In this document: piece by piece, positions 1 to 12,700 of the stretch
Layout of the letters: every line of letters starts with the position of its first letter
How positions within the stretch are numbered: the first letter of the stretch is position 1
Source of the DNA: Bugulina stolonifera
Taxonomy: Eukaryota; Bryozoa; Gymnolaemata; Cheilostomatida; Bugulidae
Length of the DNA: 64,000 nt
NCBI GenBank assembly: GCA_935421135.1
Contig: OW285187.1
Coordinates: 19,344,429-19,408,428 of the forward strand
Direction: 5' to 3'
The notes under the pieces: generated by a model
The model's input: the letters and a program-made list of their open reading frames with translations, nothing else
Database searches by the model: none
What the model was told of the DNA's origin: nothing
Program-made: the position numbers and the translations under genes

Positions 1-1373
1 AAAAACACTGAAAACTGAACGATACCGAAACACCATGCAGCACTAGTTTATATTGTACTAGTAGTTGGTAGTATATATTGTACTAGTTGTACTGATACTA
101 GTGGTATGAACTTACCTGTTTGGTAGTAACTATGCAGGTAATGCACTTGTATGCAGTCAGACTATAAGCCTGAGTATCACATGCTATATGGCAGAGCTCT
201 ATTAAACTTCCAGCCTGAAATATTTAGAATAGTCACTATAAAAGTGTAATAGAAATATAATGTGCTTGCACTCGTACTTGGGACATAGTGGGAAATAAAC
301 AACAGGAGAAAGGGATGGCATCTCCTGCACAGCTTAGCATAGGCCTACTGGCTACGCAATAGTGTTAAAAAGAGACAATGTTTCTTCGGATAACTTTCAT
401 GTATCGGGACACCAATGAGATAACCTGCCCAGCAAGACCATGCATGCAGGCATATCAATTAATAATCCTCTTCTTGTGTAGCTGGAATTTGACACACTAT
501 AAGATTTTCTCTAGACTATAGCCTTAGGAACTGCCAGGTATCTGTAGGTAAAGGGGAGTGAGGCATGGACTGGTATGTTTACATGTATGGCCTACAATAA
601 TATATCATGCTGACAGGCCAACAATTAAGGGATATAGGTATACAGAATTAATACAATATTATATACTTGTACAGGTAGACATGGTAACTGCATATGAGCA
701 TAGAAAATGTGTAACATAATGCACATATAGGCCAATTTCGCACAGACTTAACCACTGAACTACTCCAGCCTTAATGTAATATACATTTTGACCAATAATG
801 ATCAAGACAAAACATGTACATACTGCACTGTACACATGCACTAGATAAAGAGCAGAGAAATATGTCAGAATAGACACTACTGTGTTAAACCCAGCACTAT
901 TGTAGTAATGAAGAATTTTATTATTCTTACTAAAAATGAATCCAGCATACGTGGCCAGACGCAAGCTTTGTTTTGGTGGAAAGCTGCAGTACCTATGCAT
1001 ATGCAATGAACCAATTGCAGTGCAGAACATTCTCTGGCAATAGGAATTTAAACATTAATCCATGTAAGAAGCAAAACATCAACACATGAAATATCTCCAG
1101 AGAGGTTTGCAAGTTGTGCTTTGGAAACTCAAGTTACCATGGCCAACTCTTAGTTGTGACTAACCCAAAACTTTCAAGTTGCAAACTAAATCTTTACATG
1201 TTCACAGAACCTCAAGTTTTTATCAAGTTATTGACAAGTCCAGTTAACAGTTCAATTCTTTTATTGTCAAGCTCAAGTTTTTTTTACAGTTATACAAGTT
1301 TAGCTGAAATATTATAACAAAATGGTGCCAGAAGTTCAAATTTCAAAGCAAAATTGCCACTATTTATGAAAAA
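1..1373. other. Repeat-derived, no gene seen
   Basis: No convincing coding segment on either strand. The first ~46 bases resemble the end of the repeat near 9346-9384: both carry a CTGAAAAC/CTGAATGAAAC-like stretch followed by ACCATGCA and GCACTA/ACACTA. The window therefore opens inside or at the edge of a copy of that repeat. The rest is AT-rich, non-coding sequence. Confidence 0.5.
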
Positions 1374-1610
1374 TGTTGGTGTGGGATAATATTTTAATTA
1401 TAAATAGTAGTACGAGATGCATTTTTTATTTATTACCTAATATTTCGTTACTTGTCCAAGTAACATCATCAGAGGATAAAATGATCATTTTATCCTCTGA
1501 TGATGTTACTTGGACAAGTAACAAAATATTAGGTAATAAATCGAAAATAAAAAATGCGTCTCGAACTACTGTCACTATTTTAGTGTAAAATGGATGACTT
1601 CTTTGATTTT
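1374..1610. mobile_element. Near-perfect palindromic MITE
   Basis: Two arms of roughly 100 bp face each other about a centre near 1483. The inner part, for example CTTGTCCAAGTAACATCATC and its complement, is almost perfect. The same arm sequence, including the outer GTTGGTGTGGGATAATATTT, recurs as a single diverged half near 26600-26720, so this is a dispersed element and not a local hairpin. It has no coding capacity. Its superfamily is unknown because I could not define a target duplication. Confidence 0.75.
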
Positions 1611-1979
1611 CGGTTATCGAATATTTTAACTTAAAGGTGTGTGATTTACGAGTCTTTAACACAGCCATAATTAAATCATAATACAAAATACAAGCTGATA
1701 GCTACATGTATTATATCCAAGTCACAAGTCATTTTATTGAACCATATAATTAATTAACTCAGCGAGTGTGGCAAATCTCTGCATAAATAACTGCCTTCGT
1801 GAACTGTGCAGCCCTTAGTGGTGCAGTATATGTATTGGCTGTTTGATAGTAGGCATACGGTGAAACTATTCCACCAATGTTGTTTGCAATTCTGCAACTT
1901 CCAGGTAGATAGCAGCTTTTCTTAAAATTGAGGGAGTTACTTTACTGTGCATTCATGTAAATTTTATACACAGTGCAAC

Positions 1980-2060
1980 TTACCTAATTCAAACTCCAAG
2001 GACTACCATTTTTGGTTTGAATTAGGCACGAGTGTGAATTACGTGATCACTTAATTTTGC
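1980..2060. repeat. Inverted repeat beside pogo-like fragment
   Basis: CCTAATTCAAAC and its complement GTTTGAATTAGG flank a short loop. Related TAATTCAA words recur at about 2405, 2597 and 2730, on both sides of the pogo-type coding fragment. They may be remnants of its terminal repeats. A pogo/Tc1-type TA duplication could not be assigned. Confidence 0.4.
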
Positions 2061-2074
2061 ATACATTACATACT

Positions 2075-2410
2075 GCCGGACTCATCCACAACTCTCTGAT
2101 TCCTTATTCCACACCTGACTTTCCACCGATCAATCCATGCTCTGCTTATAGGTTCAGTTTTTATTTCCTGAGCGAATTGGTTTGCTTTGGCAAGCAGAAG
2201 GGGGCCATTTAATGGCATGTTTACATCCCTAACTTGGTTACACCATGTGAATAAAGGTTTATTGACACCGTTTTTAGTTGGGAAATTCTTTCCCTTTCTA
2301 ACCTTTGCGCTGGAAGAATCAGAATCTGATAGAATCTTTGCTTTGTTCTTGGACCATGTAGAAATTGTAGACTTAGAAAGAGCAATGACCTGGTGTACCC
2401 TATTCTAATT
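2075..2410 (-). pseudogene. pogo/Tigger-type transposase N-terminal fragment
   Basis: One frame on the minus strand reads through about 110 residues that match the tandem CENP-B-type helix-turn-helix DNA-binding region of pogo/Tigger transposases. It contains ALSKSTISTWSKNKAKI, then a serine/aspartate linker, then NGPLLLAKANQFAQE and RAWIDRWKVRCGI. In this family these two HTH modules bind the transposon ends. The DDE catalytic domain is absent downstream and the frame stops near 2075, so this is a truncated remnant. A domesticated CENP-B-like exon is possible, but no neighbouring exon was found. Confidence 0.7.
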
Positions 2411-2419
2411 CAAGCAGAA

Positions 2420-3299
2420 TTTTTCTCTTGAATTCTAACGTTTCTGATGAATACAAACTCCATTTGCTAGATTCTGCCATGTCAACTTTTATGTTATGCA
2501 ATCTACATTTTTGTTTAGCTACATGTTTCAGAAATTGTTATTGTACTACTGCATTGCCACTGTTATTGTACTACCATCATGCTCTAACAAATCCCAGGCT
2601 AATTCAATGGTTGAACTTGAACAGCTAAAGGACTGATTTACCTGGCGTTGAGTTTGAACGACAAGCAGTAGCAAATGCCTTTGGTTAAACGATTGAAACA
2701 TGTTCCAACGAAACTTTGATTCCCTGAGGCTAATTCAAAGCGTGTTGAATTTGAACAGCTAAGAGGCAGATTTACCTGAATTTAAACAGAGCAGCTTATT
2801 TTCAATAAACTGCTATGAAAAAAACTGCTATGGATTTAAATTAACATTAGAAGTGTGGGAGGAAGCTATGAAGGTACATTGTATTTGTTGGGTATGTGCC
2901 TAAATTAAATAAATGGTGAATTTCTGAAAACTTCCATTTCATACACTTAGCAAAGATATCGATTTTTAGATATACATGTATATGAAATGAACAGGCCCAA
3001 ATAATTTATAAAACGGTACGTTTATTAACTAATGAATCAATATTATCATAACGAATTGGCGATCATAATAATACCAATTTTCATAAATATGTTAATAATT
3101 CCAATTCTTACCTCAAGGAATTTAGAACACTTTTAAACCAGCATGTGTAACATAAGGGAAAAACAGTGGTCATGCAGGTTTTCAGCATCTTTCCGTTTTT
3201 AGATATTTTGCCGTTTTTAGGTTTTGGATTGGTATTGTTGAGGCCCTATCTTTAGATCTCGTACGGGTCTTGGTTGAAAACTTTTGTGATAGGCTATAT
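2420..3299. other. No gene seen
   Basis: AT-rich sequence with dispersed TAATTCAA words, probably decayed flank of the pogo-like element. Nothing on either strand resembles an exon. Confidence 0.4.
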
Positions 3300-3690
3300 A
3301 TTATGTGAAGCAGCACAGATTGAGGTAGGTTCTCCTCTTTCCACAGCTCTTGTTGTCATAGACATTTGACACCTGCTGCTCATGAGATCATCGTATGCAG
3401 AGGATATGCCTTTTCGTCAGTCTTCTTATGGTATGATTCTGGTTAAAAGAGGGGCTGTGATTTTTTTCTTGTTTGTTAATGTCTGTAATTCAAGATCAGT
3501 ATGTCCTTTTGAGACACCATGCCATTCTTTGGTGTGTCTTTCATAAACCTGATGGCTTTGCTTTGCACATGTTCCAGTTCATTGCTTGTAGGCCTAATAG
3601 TTTCTGCTGAATCCCACATGGCACCAGCATACTCAAGAATGGGACAACAGAGGCTTATGTAATGTATGCTACTAGTTTTTCATGTTCAGG
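3300..3690 (-). pseudogene. Non-LTR retrotransposon RT C-terminal fragment
   Basis: A minus-strand frame around 3478-3672 reads CCPILEYAGAMWDSAE followed by LEHVQSKAIRFMKD. This matches the conserved segment after the reverse transcriptase domain of Jockey/CR1-like LINEs (PxLEYAxxxWDP...L..VQrraaRF). The frame ends in a stop near 3477. Only the 3' end survives, typical of 5'-truncated LINE insertion. Function is lost. Confidence 0.65.
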
Positions 3691-3769
3691 AGCATCACGG
3701 AAAGCATATTTAAATACAAAATAGAAAAAACTGCATAGTTCCATTTTTACTTTGAACTTAATTGAACTC

Positions 3770-3910
3770 CATTTGATTAAATTAAAATTATTTATACTTT
3801 TATAATTATCATCAATTTATTATATTAATAATATTAAATTTAATATTATTATTATAATTATACAATATTATATTATTATAATTATAAAAATAATAAAAGT
3901 ATTATAAAAT
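3770..3910. repeat. AT-rich palindromic tract
   Basis: Almost pure A/T sequence with overlapping inverted repeats, including AATATTAAATTTAATATT near 3827. It has cruciform-forming potential. No gene evidence. Confidence 0.6.
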
Positions 3911-4104
3911 TTACATTTTACTGTTCTAATTCTATTGAAATTAACACACGTTTTCGGTACGAGGTAACAACAGGGGAAGCTCGTCAACAAAAGGTTAAAC
4001 AATATAACCATATTGAGTACTATAATGCTTTTCGTCATTAGTTTAATAAGTTTTCTTTTAGCAGAGTCATTTTAATTTTGTGAGAACTAAGTTTAGGGGA
4101 AATG

Positions 4105-4480
4105 TGAGAACTTTGGTATGCGCTTGCGCAAAGAGAGCGAGTTTCCGGGAACGGCTATGCGCGCCAGGCGATCGGCGCCAGGGCCACTATCTTTGGCACC
4201 ATAATCGGCAATTACTTTTTCTTTCCAGACAATGTCATACCTTGCATAAAATATGTATCTTTGCTGTTTTTGGTAAGGCTACCAAAGATAGTTATAGCAA
4301 GGCGCTACAAGTAGTGTCAAGAGTATTCGAACCATAGAGTTCTCTCCATAGAATACCTACCTCTATGGTTCTCGCTATGATTCGAACAGCTTGATAGGAG
4401 CAAAGGGGTATATTACCCCTTTGGATAGGAGTGGTATTGCTGCTCCTCAATGTCGTTATGAACGCTTCCTGTTTCCGTAT
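4105..4480. repeat. Compound inverted-repeat unit
   Basis: Contains three nested inverted repeats: ACTATCTTTGG (4184) with CCAAAGATAGT (4270), ACCATAGAG with CTCTATGGT (4330-4376), and AAAGGGGTAT with its complement about 4403-4425. The first and third words recur together at 33050-33145 just upstream of the nucleoside hydrolase gene. That suggests a dispersed family. Confidence 0.45.
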
Positions 4481-5110
4481 GGCGCTATGAAATAGGGTAT
4501 TTTATTAAATTATTTATTTTCTATTACTATTTATATTATTCAATATTAGCAAGTCGAATTTCGATCATGGAAATTAATTTTTGTTCTTGTGCTAATTACT
4601 TGATAAACAAAGGAAGTGTCTATGGATGTCAGTGGCACCGTATAGCGGGCTGACTAGTTAGCTGGTTCTTTATTTTTTTAATAATTATAATATAATTTAA
4701 ATTTAATATAATTATTTTTGTGTATGAAATTAGTATAATTAGTATAACAATTATAATATTAGGTTATTAATTTATTATAATCATTGTAAGTTAATTAATA
4801 GGCTATTAATATAAATAAAAAATTAAATAAACAACAGAATGATGGAGAATGAATGAAAACAAAATACCTATTATTTATTTTTTTATAATTGTCAGTGTTC
4901 GAAGTGGAACAAATGAGGTGGGTACGCGGTGTATGCAATCTTACAGACTTAGATTAGTATTTTATAGCTATTAACTAAATCTTATAGTAGCTAAGAAACT
5001 AGTGAATAACTAAGATGAAAAAAAATTATGCTCTGGTGAGATTCAAACTCAAGACCCTATGAATGTGTGATAACTAAAGTTGGGGGTTTTGGTATTGTCA
5101 GTTAAAACAT
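4481..5110. other. AT-rich, no gene seen
   Basis: Mostly A/T with a short tRNA B-box-like word (GAGATTCAAACTC, 5038-5050) that may be a SINE scrap. No coding evidence. Confidence 0.35.
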
Positions 5111-5137
5111 TTAATCGGAGCCAAAGTACTTAGGACT

Positions 5138-5305
5138 CACCAGCTGTACGTGGTATGTAGTGGTAGTACGCTGTCTGTAGCTCCTGTTGTTAGCACCTTG
5201 ATCTCCAATGTAGTAAGCTGTGTGGCGTAGGTTCTGGTTCTGTGGTCTAGGATGTGGCAGTGTCGACTCTATTCCGATATCTACAACGAGATAGTTGTTC
5301 CGCAT
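5138..5305 (-). CDS. Possible orphan exon, unknown
   Basis: From an ATG at 5305 the minus strand stays open for about 55 codons and then meets a good splice-donor consensus (CAGCTG then GTGAGT, near 5138). The predicted peptide is rich in Arg, Asn and Thr and has no family resemblance I recognise. No partner exon was found to the left. It may be chance or part of an unrecognised element. Confidence 0.2.
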
Positions 5306-5319
5306 ATATCCTTAGTACG

Positions 5320-5714
5320 CATTATTAATATGAGTTACTGGGTAGCATACGATTCACCTACACTCCACACGCTCCACATTGTTGTAGTTTAGTTTTGTTT
5401 TTAGTGTTTTTGTTTTATTAGTTTTTATTTGGTTTCATATTTTGTAGTTTTTTATCATTTTTGTGTTTTCCACTAGCTTATACATTTGTATAATATGTAT
5501 GTGTGACATCTAGGTCGTTGTCCACTCTTGTCACTGTGAGACTATATATCTATGTCGACAGTTTATACTGCTGTCCTTTCACTCCTCATTCTCACTTAGC
5601 TCTATGCTATACTCTAGCGCAGTCTACACTCTGTATCTCTATCTCACAGTCTACTCCAGGTGCTGTGTATATCTATATCTTCTCTACAATGTAGGTACTC
5701 CTCTCCTATATATA
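5320..5714. other. Low-complexity flank, no gene seen
   Basis: T-rich then CT-rich tract directly left of the hAT-like element. No coding evidence. Confidence 0.35.
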
Positions 5715-5722
5715 CCTGCCCT

Positions 5723-8577
5723 CAGACCTGCCAACTCTCACGCATTGAGCGTGAGATTCAAGCAATTGCCCCATAGCTCAAGCTCTCACTCCCTTCTCAC
5801 TCTTTTGCCCCATCAAAGCATTAAAAAATTATTTTTTGCCCCATTATAAAGTAATAAAAAAGGTTGTTTTTGCCTCATTTTGCTCTACTTACTTGCTATC
5901 CTCAAGCCACAAAACTCACACAAAGTGTACACAGCACAGTTCATTGGCATTGCCATAATAGCCTTTATTTCATTCATATGGAGCATCAATTTATCTGTTG
6001 GGATACAGAGATACCCCTTACTTACTTACTACTTACTAACTACCACAACACTTAGGCACCTACCATAAATGATAATCTGAATTCAACTATAATATTAAAT
6101 GATATGATAGTCATAATATACTAAAGTAAAGGCCTACTTATTAAAACATTATTTTATATTATTATCAGTTGTATCAGTGAGCTAAGCCTAACTAGTATCT
6201 GCACTACTGTAATTTGGGCAGTGACAGTGAGATAGAACGGAATGGTGAGAAAGTGTTAGTATATCAAATTTAATAAAAGAAACTAATCTAACCATCAAAT
6301 CGCCAGAGTTCCAGGGTAGATTGGCTCTGAGGCAGACTATTTTGTACCTGATAGTACTATTGCTAAATGAGATGTAATTGATCTTATTGTTACACACTGA
6401 AGCTTTTTTTTCTATAGACATGAGAAATACTGAATTATACAGAGGAATAAATGAATGCATTGAAAAGTGCTATCACTATACTTCAACATTTTTAAAAATG
6501 AGATAACCAGGTTTTGGGTAAAGATGGAGAAACATCAAAAAAGTTTAAGCTAATAAGCTATCTGGCTCTCACATTGGCCCTTATACCCCTTGTACATAAT
6601 TCAACACCATGCCAAACTGCCTTCCTAAAGACGATGCTCAGCAATATAATTATCAAATGTGCTAGTCTCTCAGATTATTTTCACCCATCAGAAGAATGAT
6701 AGTCTTAAGAAAACAGTCAAATCTGGCACTGGGTACAGCTTGTTTCTGCAAGTGTGGTCCTATCATGCACATGTATATTATTGTGCATGCACAGGACCGA
6801 CCCCGGTTTCCAAGTCCAAGCTTGTATAACTTATTTTGAACTAACACTGTTTACTCCGGGCACTCAATTCCACAGGCTGGAAAACTCCTAGGTAGTACTT
6901 TGGGTTTCTATTAAGAATGCAGAGCATGTAAGAAGATAGAGATAACTGTATTGTAATCCAAGGCAGAAAAATGTGGCACCTTTTATAAAAGAACTGACTC
7001 TGTCTAGAGTCTGAGGGACGAATGGGCCATCTGTTTCCAACTAATTATTCTACAAAAACTTCAGAGCCAATGCACCATCGACGACAACTAGGGCATAATA
7101 ACAACACCCAAGGGTCCGGCATAAGATGTCAGCCCTTGCAAGTCAGGTAGAGGATTGCGATCTATGTAAACAATTGTTTAATAGATATGTGTTATCGGCT
7201 CTCGGCCCATAATAGATGACAGTCAATTCCAGTCAGCAATGAAGTCAACAAAACATGGCTCAACAAGAAATACACATAAAATAAACTCATACAACTAAAG
7301 TGTGGATGAGAGATGTAGGGCCTACAGTATAGAGGCAGGCGCAACTTTATGCTTTTCGGTCACAGCCAGGGTTATTCAGCAAAATTTAAGATGGAGAAGT
7401 TGGCTTCTCCATTACAAATGGTGTCAGCCAACCACAAGCAGACCTAAGGGTACATGAAGCTATGCACTATTGCACCTAACAGACAGTATAACACATGCAA
7501 TTGCAGTTGGTCAATTATGCGATATAGAGATTGTATTTACAGTTCATCGCAATAAAATATGTAGGCCTACAACTTGTTTTATCCACTTTCTACCAATGTG
7601 CATCAAATCATTAGTAAGAAACTTCTTGGTAATATATATAACTATAGATAAATTATGTTTAAAGATATTTGGATCTTTGTACCACACGATTGTAAGCTCA
7701 TCATAAGCAGACCAATTAACTGGTAATGCATTGGAGGACGTAAGCTTTTACTACAACTAAACAAACTGAAACTGAATTTTATGTAATTACATTAGGCTAC
7801 ACAATTCTCTCAGGTGTTGTTACAGTAATAGAAGGGGCAAAGGCTAAATACATACTGGTCTCTTGTAAGACTACATTATTTTCACCAACTTGCTAAATTA
7901 CTAATTTAAAAGAAGCGTTACCAAACAACCAGTGGTCAAAGTTGGGGGGTCGTGGGGGACGCAGTCCCCCCACCACAAACTTCAGGGGGTCCCTCAGACT
8001 GATAGACCCCCTACAGATTACTATTATAATAATAATACTAATTGGACCAAGTTTTACCTTAAGTCTTGGACCATATTTTAATCTGAAGTTCTTTGATTTT
8101 GCATCATTTCGGTGTCGAATTTTGACAAAGTTTCCAATTTCCGGGAGGGCGCTCAGGCGCCCCTCCCGGACTCTCCCCGCCAGCGCGCTTCGCATCCTCA
8201 AGTGACTATGTCTGCTACCCAAGAGACCTCCCACCTCTTTCCTTAGACTTTGGCCACTGCAAACAACTATAATTTTTTGCACTCATGGCCATTATTATTA
8301 ACTACTACTAGATTTTATTTTACATAACAACAAGTCACAATCTATTAATTGGTCTACAAGTACTATAACTATTAAATCTTATTTTTTATTTTCTGCCAAA
8401 TTTACAAGCATGCTAGCAGCTAGTAATTAAATTATATTAATAATGATTTTCATATCTTTTATAAGCATAATGATTATAATAATCAGTTCAGAGGCTTTGT
8501 GAATGCCCCAATAAAAACAGTTTTTGCCCCTTTTATGCGACTCACTCCATTGCCCCACCCCTAGGTTGGCAGGTCTG
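5723..8577. mobile_element. hAT-like DNA transposon, 2855 bp, with 8-bp TSD
   Basis: The ends are exact inverted repeats: CAGACCTGCCAAC at 5723-5735 and its complement at 8565-8577. They are flanked by a perfect 8-bp direct repeat CCTGCCCT at 5715-5722 and 8578-8585. An 8-bp duplication with termini starting CAG is the hAT signature. Subterminal TTTTGCCCC words repeat at both ends, as transposase-binding repeats often do. The interior has no recognisable transposase, so it looks non-autonomous. It contains a GC-rich stem at 8141-8169 and a G/C-run region at 7945-8010. The intact duplication suggests a fairly recent insertion. Confidence 0.85.
7945..8170. repeat. G/C-rich hairpins inside the hAT-like element
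   Basis: GGGGGAC...GTCCCCC around 7952-7970, a second GGGGGTCC/GACCCCC pair, and a strong stem CGGGAGGGCGC/GCGCCCCTCCCG at 8142-8169 with a four-base loop. These stand out from the AT-rich surroundings. They may be structural or regulatory parts of the transposon. Confidence 0.6.
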
Positions 8578-8699
8578 CCTGCCCTATATACAGCATACTC
8601 TACTATCTAGTTAATTCAACCAATCAAGTCTAGTTAAGAGTGGACAACTCTTAAATGTACTATTTTATCACTTATTTGTATATAACAAATGAGAGTCGA

Positions 8700-9390
8700 G
8701 CACTACTAGTTGGCTGCTGTAAACTGCAGTATAGTTTTAGGCGGTTTTGATTAGCACATGTATTCAGTTTTTTTCCCAATTTTTCCAAAAAAAACTGATT
8801 AAAACCAAAATTGTGAATTAACTGTCGGTTTAATTCAGTTTTTAAATTTCATGAAAAAAACCGAATCGAACCGAAAAGTAAATACTCAATTTTGGGAGTT
8901 GTCACACTCTGCTTTTAAATTTAATGTAATATAATTCCAAGGATGACATCGAATTATAATGATTGAAAGAAGTATAGCATGAATTCATGTGTTGAAAACA
9001 CCAGCCATAACCGGAAATGGTGGCCATTTTCATTTTGTTTAATAATTTGCAGTCATTAAATATTAATTATTTAAAATAATATGCAAGTTAACTCTTAAAA
9101 TCAAGTGAAGCTGCAGTAAATAATCACTGGGTAACAGTGATGGCTGCAGCCAAGTCTGTATTCCAAGGATGACATCGAATTATAAAGATTGAAAGAAGCA
9201 TAATATGAATTCACGTGTTTACAAGGCCAGCCATTACAGGAAATGGGTGCGCTAAGGGGCTAGGCGCAGTTTGAATTTTAGAACCAAACTGCTGCATTCG
9301 GTTTCGGTTTGCATTTTAAAATTTCGCGGTTTTTGAACCGAAAGACAAAAAACTGAATGAAACTGAAACACCATGCAACACTACTGCAAT
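8700..9390. repeat. Diverged repeat with internal direct duplication
   Basis: A segment beginning TCCAAGGATGACATCGAATT occurs twice (8937-9020 and 9161-9245) with a few differences. The outer parts are rich in CGGTTT/AACCG words, and the right end (about 9346-9384) matches the first bases of the window. It is probably a non-autonomous transposon copy with CAGT-type ends. No clear target duplication was found. Confidence 0.5.
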
Positions 9391-9774
9391 AGGTCGGTTA
9401 AGAAGTTTTCAATTCGCAATTTCATGTTAAGACATTAAAGTAAATATATGTCTAGTAATTCGGCTAAATTAATCTCTAATTTTATCATAGCATGAATTTA
9501 ATATAATATCTGGTCTTGTACCAACAGCAACTGACTTAGCTAGTTTGTTGGAATAGAGTGGAGAGGGGAAAAACTACATATTGAATGAGGGTACAATTGG
9601 GGTGTGTGATTCACAGAACATACATATTTTATACACCGAGGCTATGTATTCCTGGGCTCTTGGGTCTTGTTCATTATTATAATATGCGATTTTAAAGTCA
9701 CATGAGTGCATATTCTTATATATTTTGTTTAGATAGTTGATAGCATTAGTTTGTTTGGAGAGATACTATTCATC

Positions 9775-12700
9775 ATGACTCTGGTGGAGATGCTTGGCTG
9801 TCTCCTCGTAACCTTTGGAGCCCCAGCCTCTATGTTTGTGGTGACCGTTGCGAGGAAGCCCCTACATGTCATTATGCTAATGGCAAGGTACATACATCTA
9901 CATCATCCAATTCCAGGATCTGTTGTGACCTTTGTAAAATATGAAAATGACATCTATCATATTGCACCCAGCCCCGGCTGCTACACACTGACTACTGCAT
10001 ACTGACTACTACATACTGACTGCTAGATACTGACTGCTACACACTGTTTGCTACACACTGACTGCTACACACTGACTACTGCATACTGACTACTACATAC
10101 TGACTGTTAGATACTGATTGCTACACACTGACTACTACATACTGACTGTTAGATACTGATTGCTACACACTGACTACTGCATACTGACTGCTACATACTG
10201 ACTGCTACACACTGACTACTGCATACTGACTACTATGCACTGACTATTACTATGCACTGACCATTACTATGCACTGAATATTACGATGCACTGACTATTA
10301 CTATGCACTGACTATTACTATGCACTGACTATTACTATTCACTGACTATTACCTACTGCATATCGACTACTAGCCTACCTACTGCATATTTTCTACTACG
10401 AAATGCATACTGGCTGCTACTAGATAATGACTACTACCTAATGCATGTTAACTGCTACCTAAATTGACTACTATGTGTAGATTGTACATTCTTCCACAAT
10501 AATGCATGATTGAAGTTGTCCTACTATATTTCTAGCGCATTCTTTTGGCTGTTGAGTTTGCTATTCAGTTCTCTTATCTGGCTGATTCCGCTTGAGATGG
10601 GCCCTGGCAAGTTCGTTATGGGAGTTGTAGTCTCTGTGCTCTTTCAAGAGCTCTTCAGATTTCTATTTTACTTTGTACTCAGGTATGCTATACTTCTTCA
10701 CTAAATTGTGCAATATTACATGCCCCTTATCAACATAGATTCTTCTTACTAAAATGTCTGGTTTGGTTATCTTGTAAATGATTTCTAAGAAAAGATGCAG
10801 TAAGCATATGTGTACCAGCAGTTCTTTCTTATTGTTTCTAGCGTACACTGTACATATACATACATGTACACTGTAATATACATGTACCTATACCATTGGC
10901 TACTGGTTTGTAGTAAAGCCAGAGCAGGTTTAGAGGCTGTACACAATCAAGGCAAAGAAGAAAAGAAACCATTAAATATGTTAGCAGTATATTATGGTAT
11001 GTATAATGTTGACTGGGCTCCAAACGGAAGTTGGTAACTAGGGCTTCATCCATCCTGACAGTCCATGGTTTCAGCTCAAATATTGAAACTGCATGTAATT
11101 AATATGTGGATAATGTGACCAACACCAACACAATGTAGGCCTACTAAACAACTCTACAAGCCATAATACATACAGTGACTAGTAATTAAACAGTAACAGT
11201 GACAGATTTTGTACTACAATGTATCTTTGAAAAATCTATTTGGATAATGTGCTCCTGAAACCCAGTATTACTTAATTGAGACTAACCTTCACATTCATAA
11301 GGTAATTAGCTGTGGTCATAATAATTATATGAGCCAGAGCAAATAGAAATGTACCTAAGGAGCATTGTTGTAAATTTACAGTAGAGCCAATAACAGCTAG
11401 TGCAGTGAAATTTCCCATTGGCACACTATTTTTGTATTCCAACACCAGACACAACTTCAGCATGTTCCTTATGCAATTTTGTTTAAAAAGTTGAAAAAAA
11501 TTTTTAATAAAGTGAAAAATAAGAAAATGTTGTGTTTGCTATGGGAGATTCCGCCATATTGGATTTTGATATTTTTTTCAATTTGAAGCAATTTCAATGA
11601 ATCTGGGTTTTTTGTGTATAAGCATAATTTTCTGTATACTGAAACAAAGCTAACATTGGCGTCATCAAAATGAAATTTAGTTTTAGGATTTAAGGAAGTT
11701 TTTCAGCAGTTATTACATTATGAAGAAGGTTACAGCAGTGAGTCAGCTGAGAATGATGACCCACAACTATTAATCTCAGTACCAGCTAATGTCTCAGCTA
11801 ATCTGCTAAATGTAGAGTTGGTTCTACTAGGGACTCTTACCAAAGGCAAACAAACCATTGTTGCTTTTTTAATAGTATATTGTCATCTTAATGATTCCGA
11901 TTTTTTATTTACAATTATTTATCCAAGGCTTATGTTGAAAAAACTTGTTTTCTCACTAGAACATGGTTATGTTTTTTGAATTCCTCATAAAATTCTGATT
12001 CAATGCAATGTACAGTGTACATGTATGTAGTAACTACGTATAATATTATAGTTACTACATACATGTACACTGTACTATATTGCTTCTATGTACTATTGTC
12101 TGTTATGTGACATTGTATATTCGCAATCAGTGAGTTGTTAGTATGAATATACAATATACAATACGTCTTAGTACATGTGATGTCATGTACATTGTATTCC
12201 ATATACACACAATTACTTGATACTCTATGCTACATATTATATACATTTACAGCTGCTGGACTGGGGTATGGTCTAGTAAGTGGAGCATTCGCCACAGTAA
12301 ACATCTTCAGAGATCTCAGTGGTCCTGGTACTGTTGGTATTGCTGGCCATTCACAGTACTTCTTTATCATATCTTGTAAGTTTGAAGTAACCAGTAGTGC
12401 CTACAATGTATTTTTAACAGTTCTATTAATTCAGTTGTTCGCAATCATTTATTGTATTTGTCCAATCTCCATCCATTCATGTGCCACCCACCCCCACTGC
12501 CTTTTCTCAAGCGTGTATTGTGATTCAAACTGTAATGGTGGCAAAGTCATAATTCTGTAATATTTAATGTTTGCATGGTTTCTTTTTTCATATACACATA
12601 CTTTATATACACTGTATGCTAGCTTTACACCCTATTTGTTTGGTCCATACACGCAAATTAATTATGTTGTCCACTATCTTATGTTCTAGCTTTCATGACT

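Noticed and set aside
7942..8205. Plus and minus frames inside the 2.86-kb hAT-like element as transposase
   Set aside because: No transposase motifs; the frames arise from G/C-rich hairpin sequence.
10810..11053. 75-codon plus frame as an independent small gene
   Set aside because: Its central part is APH1 exon 3 (10914-10996); the flanks are intron.
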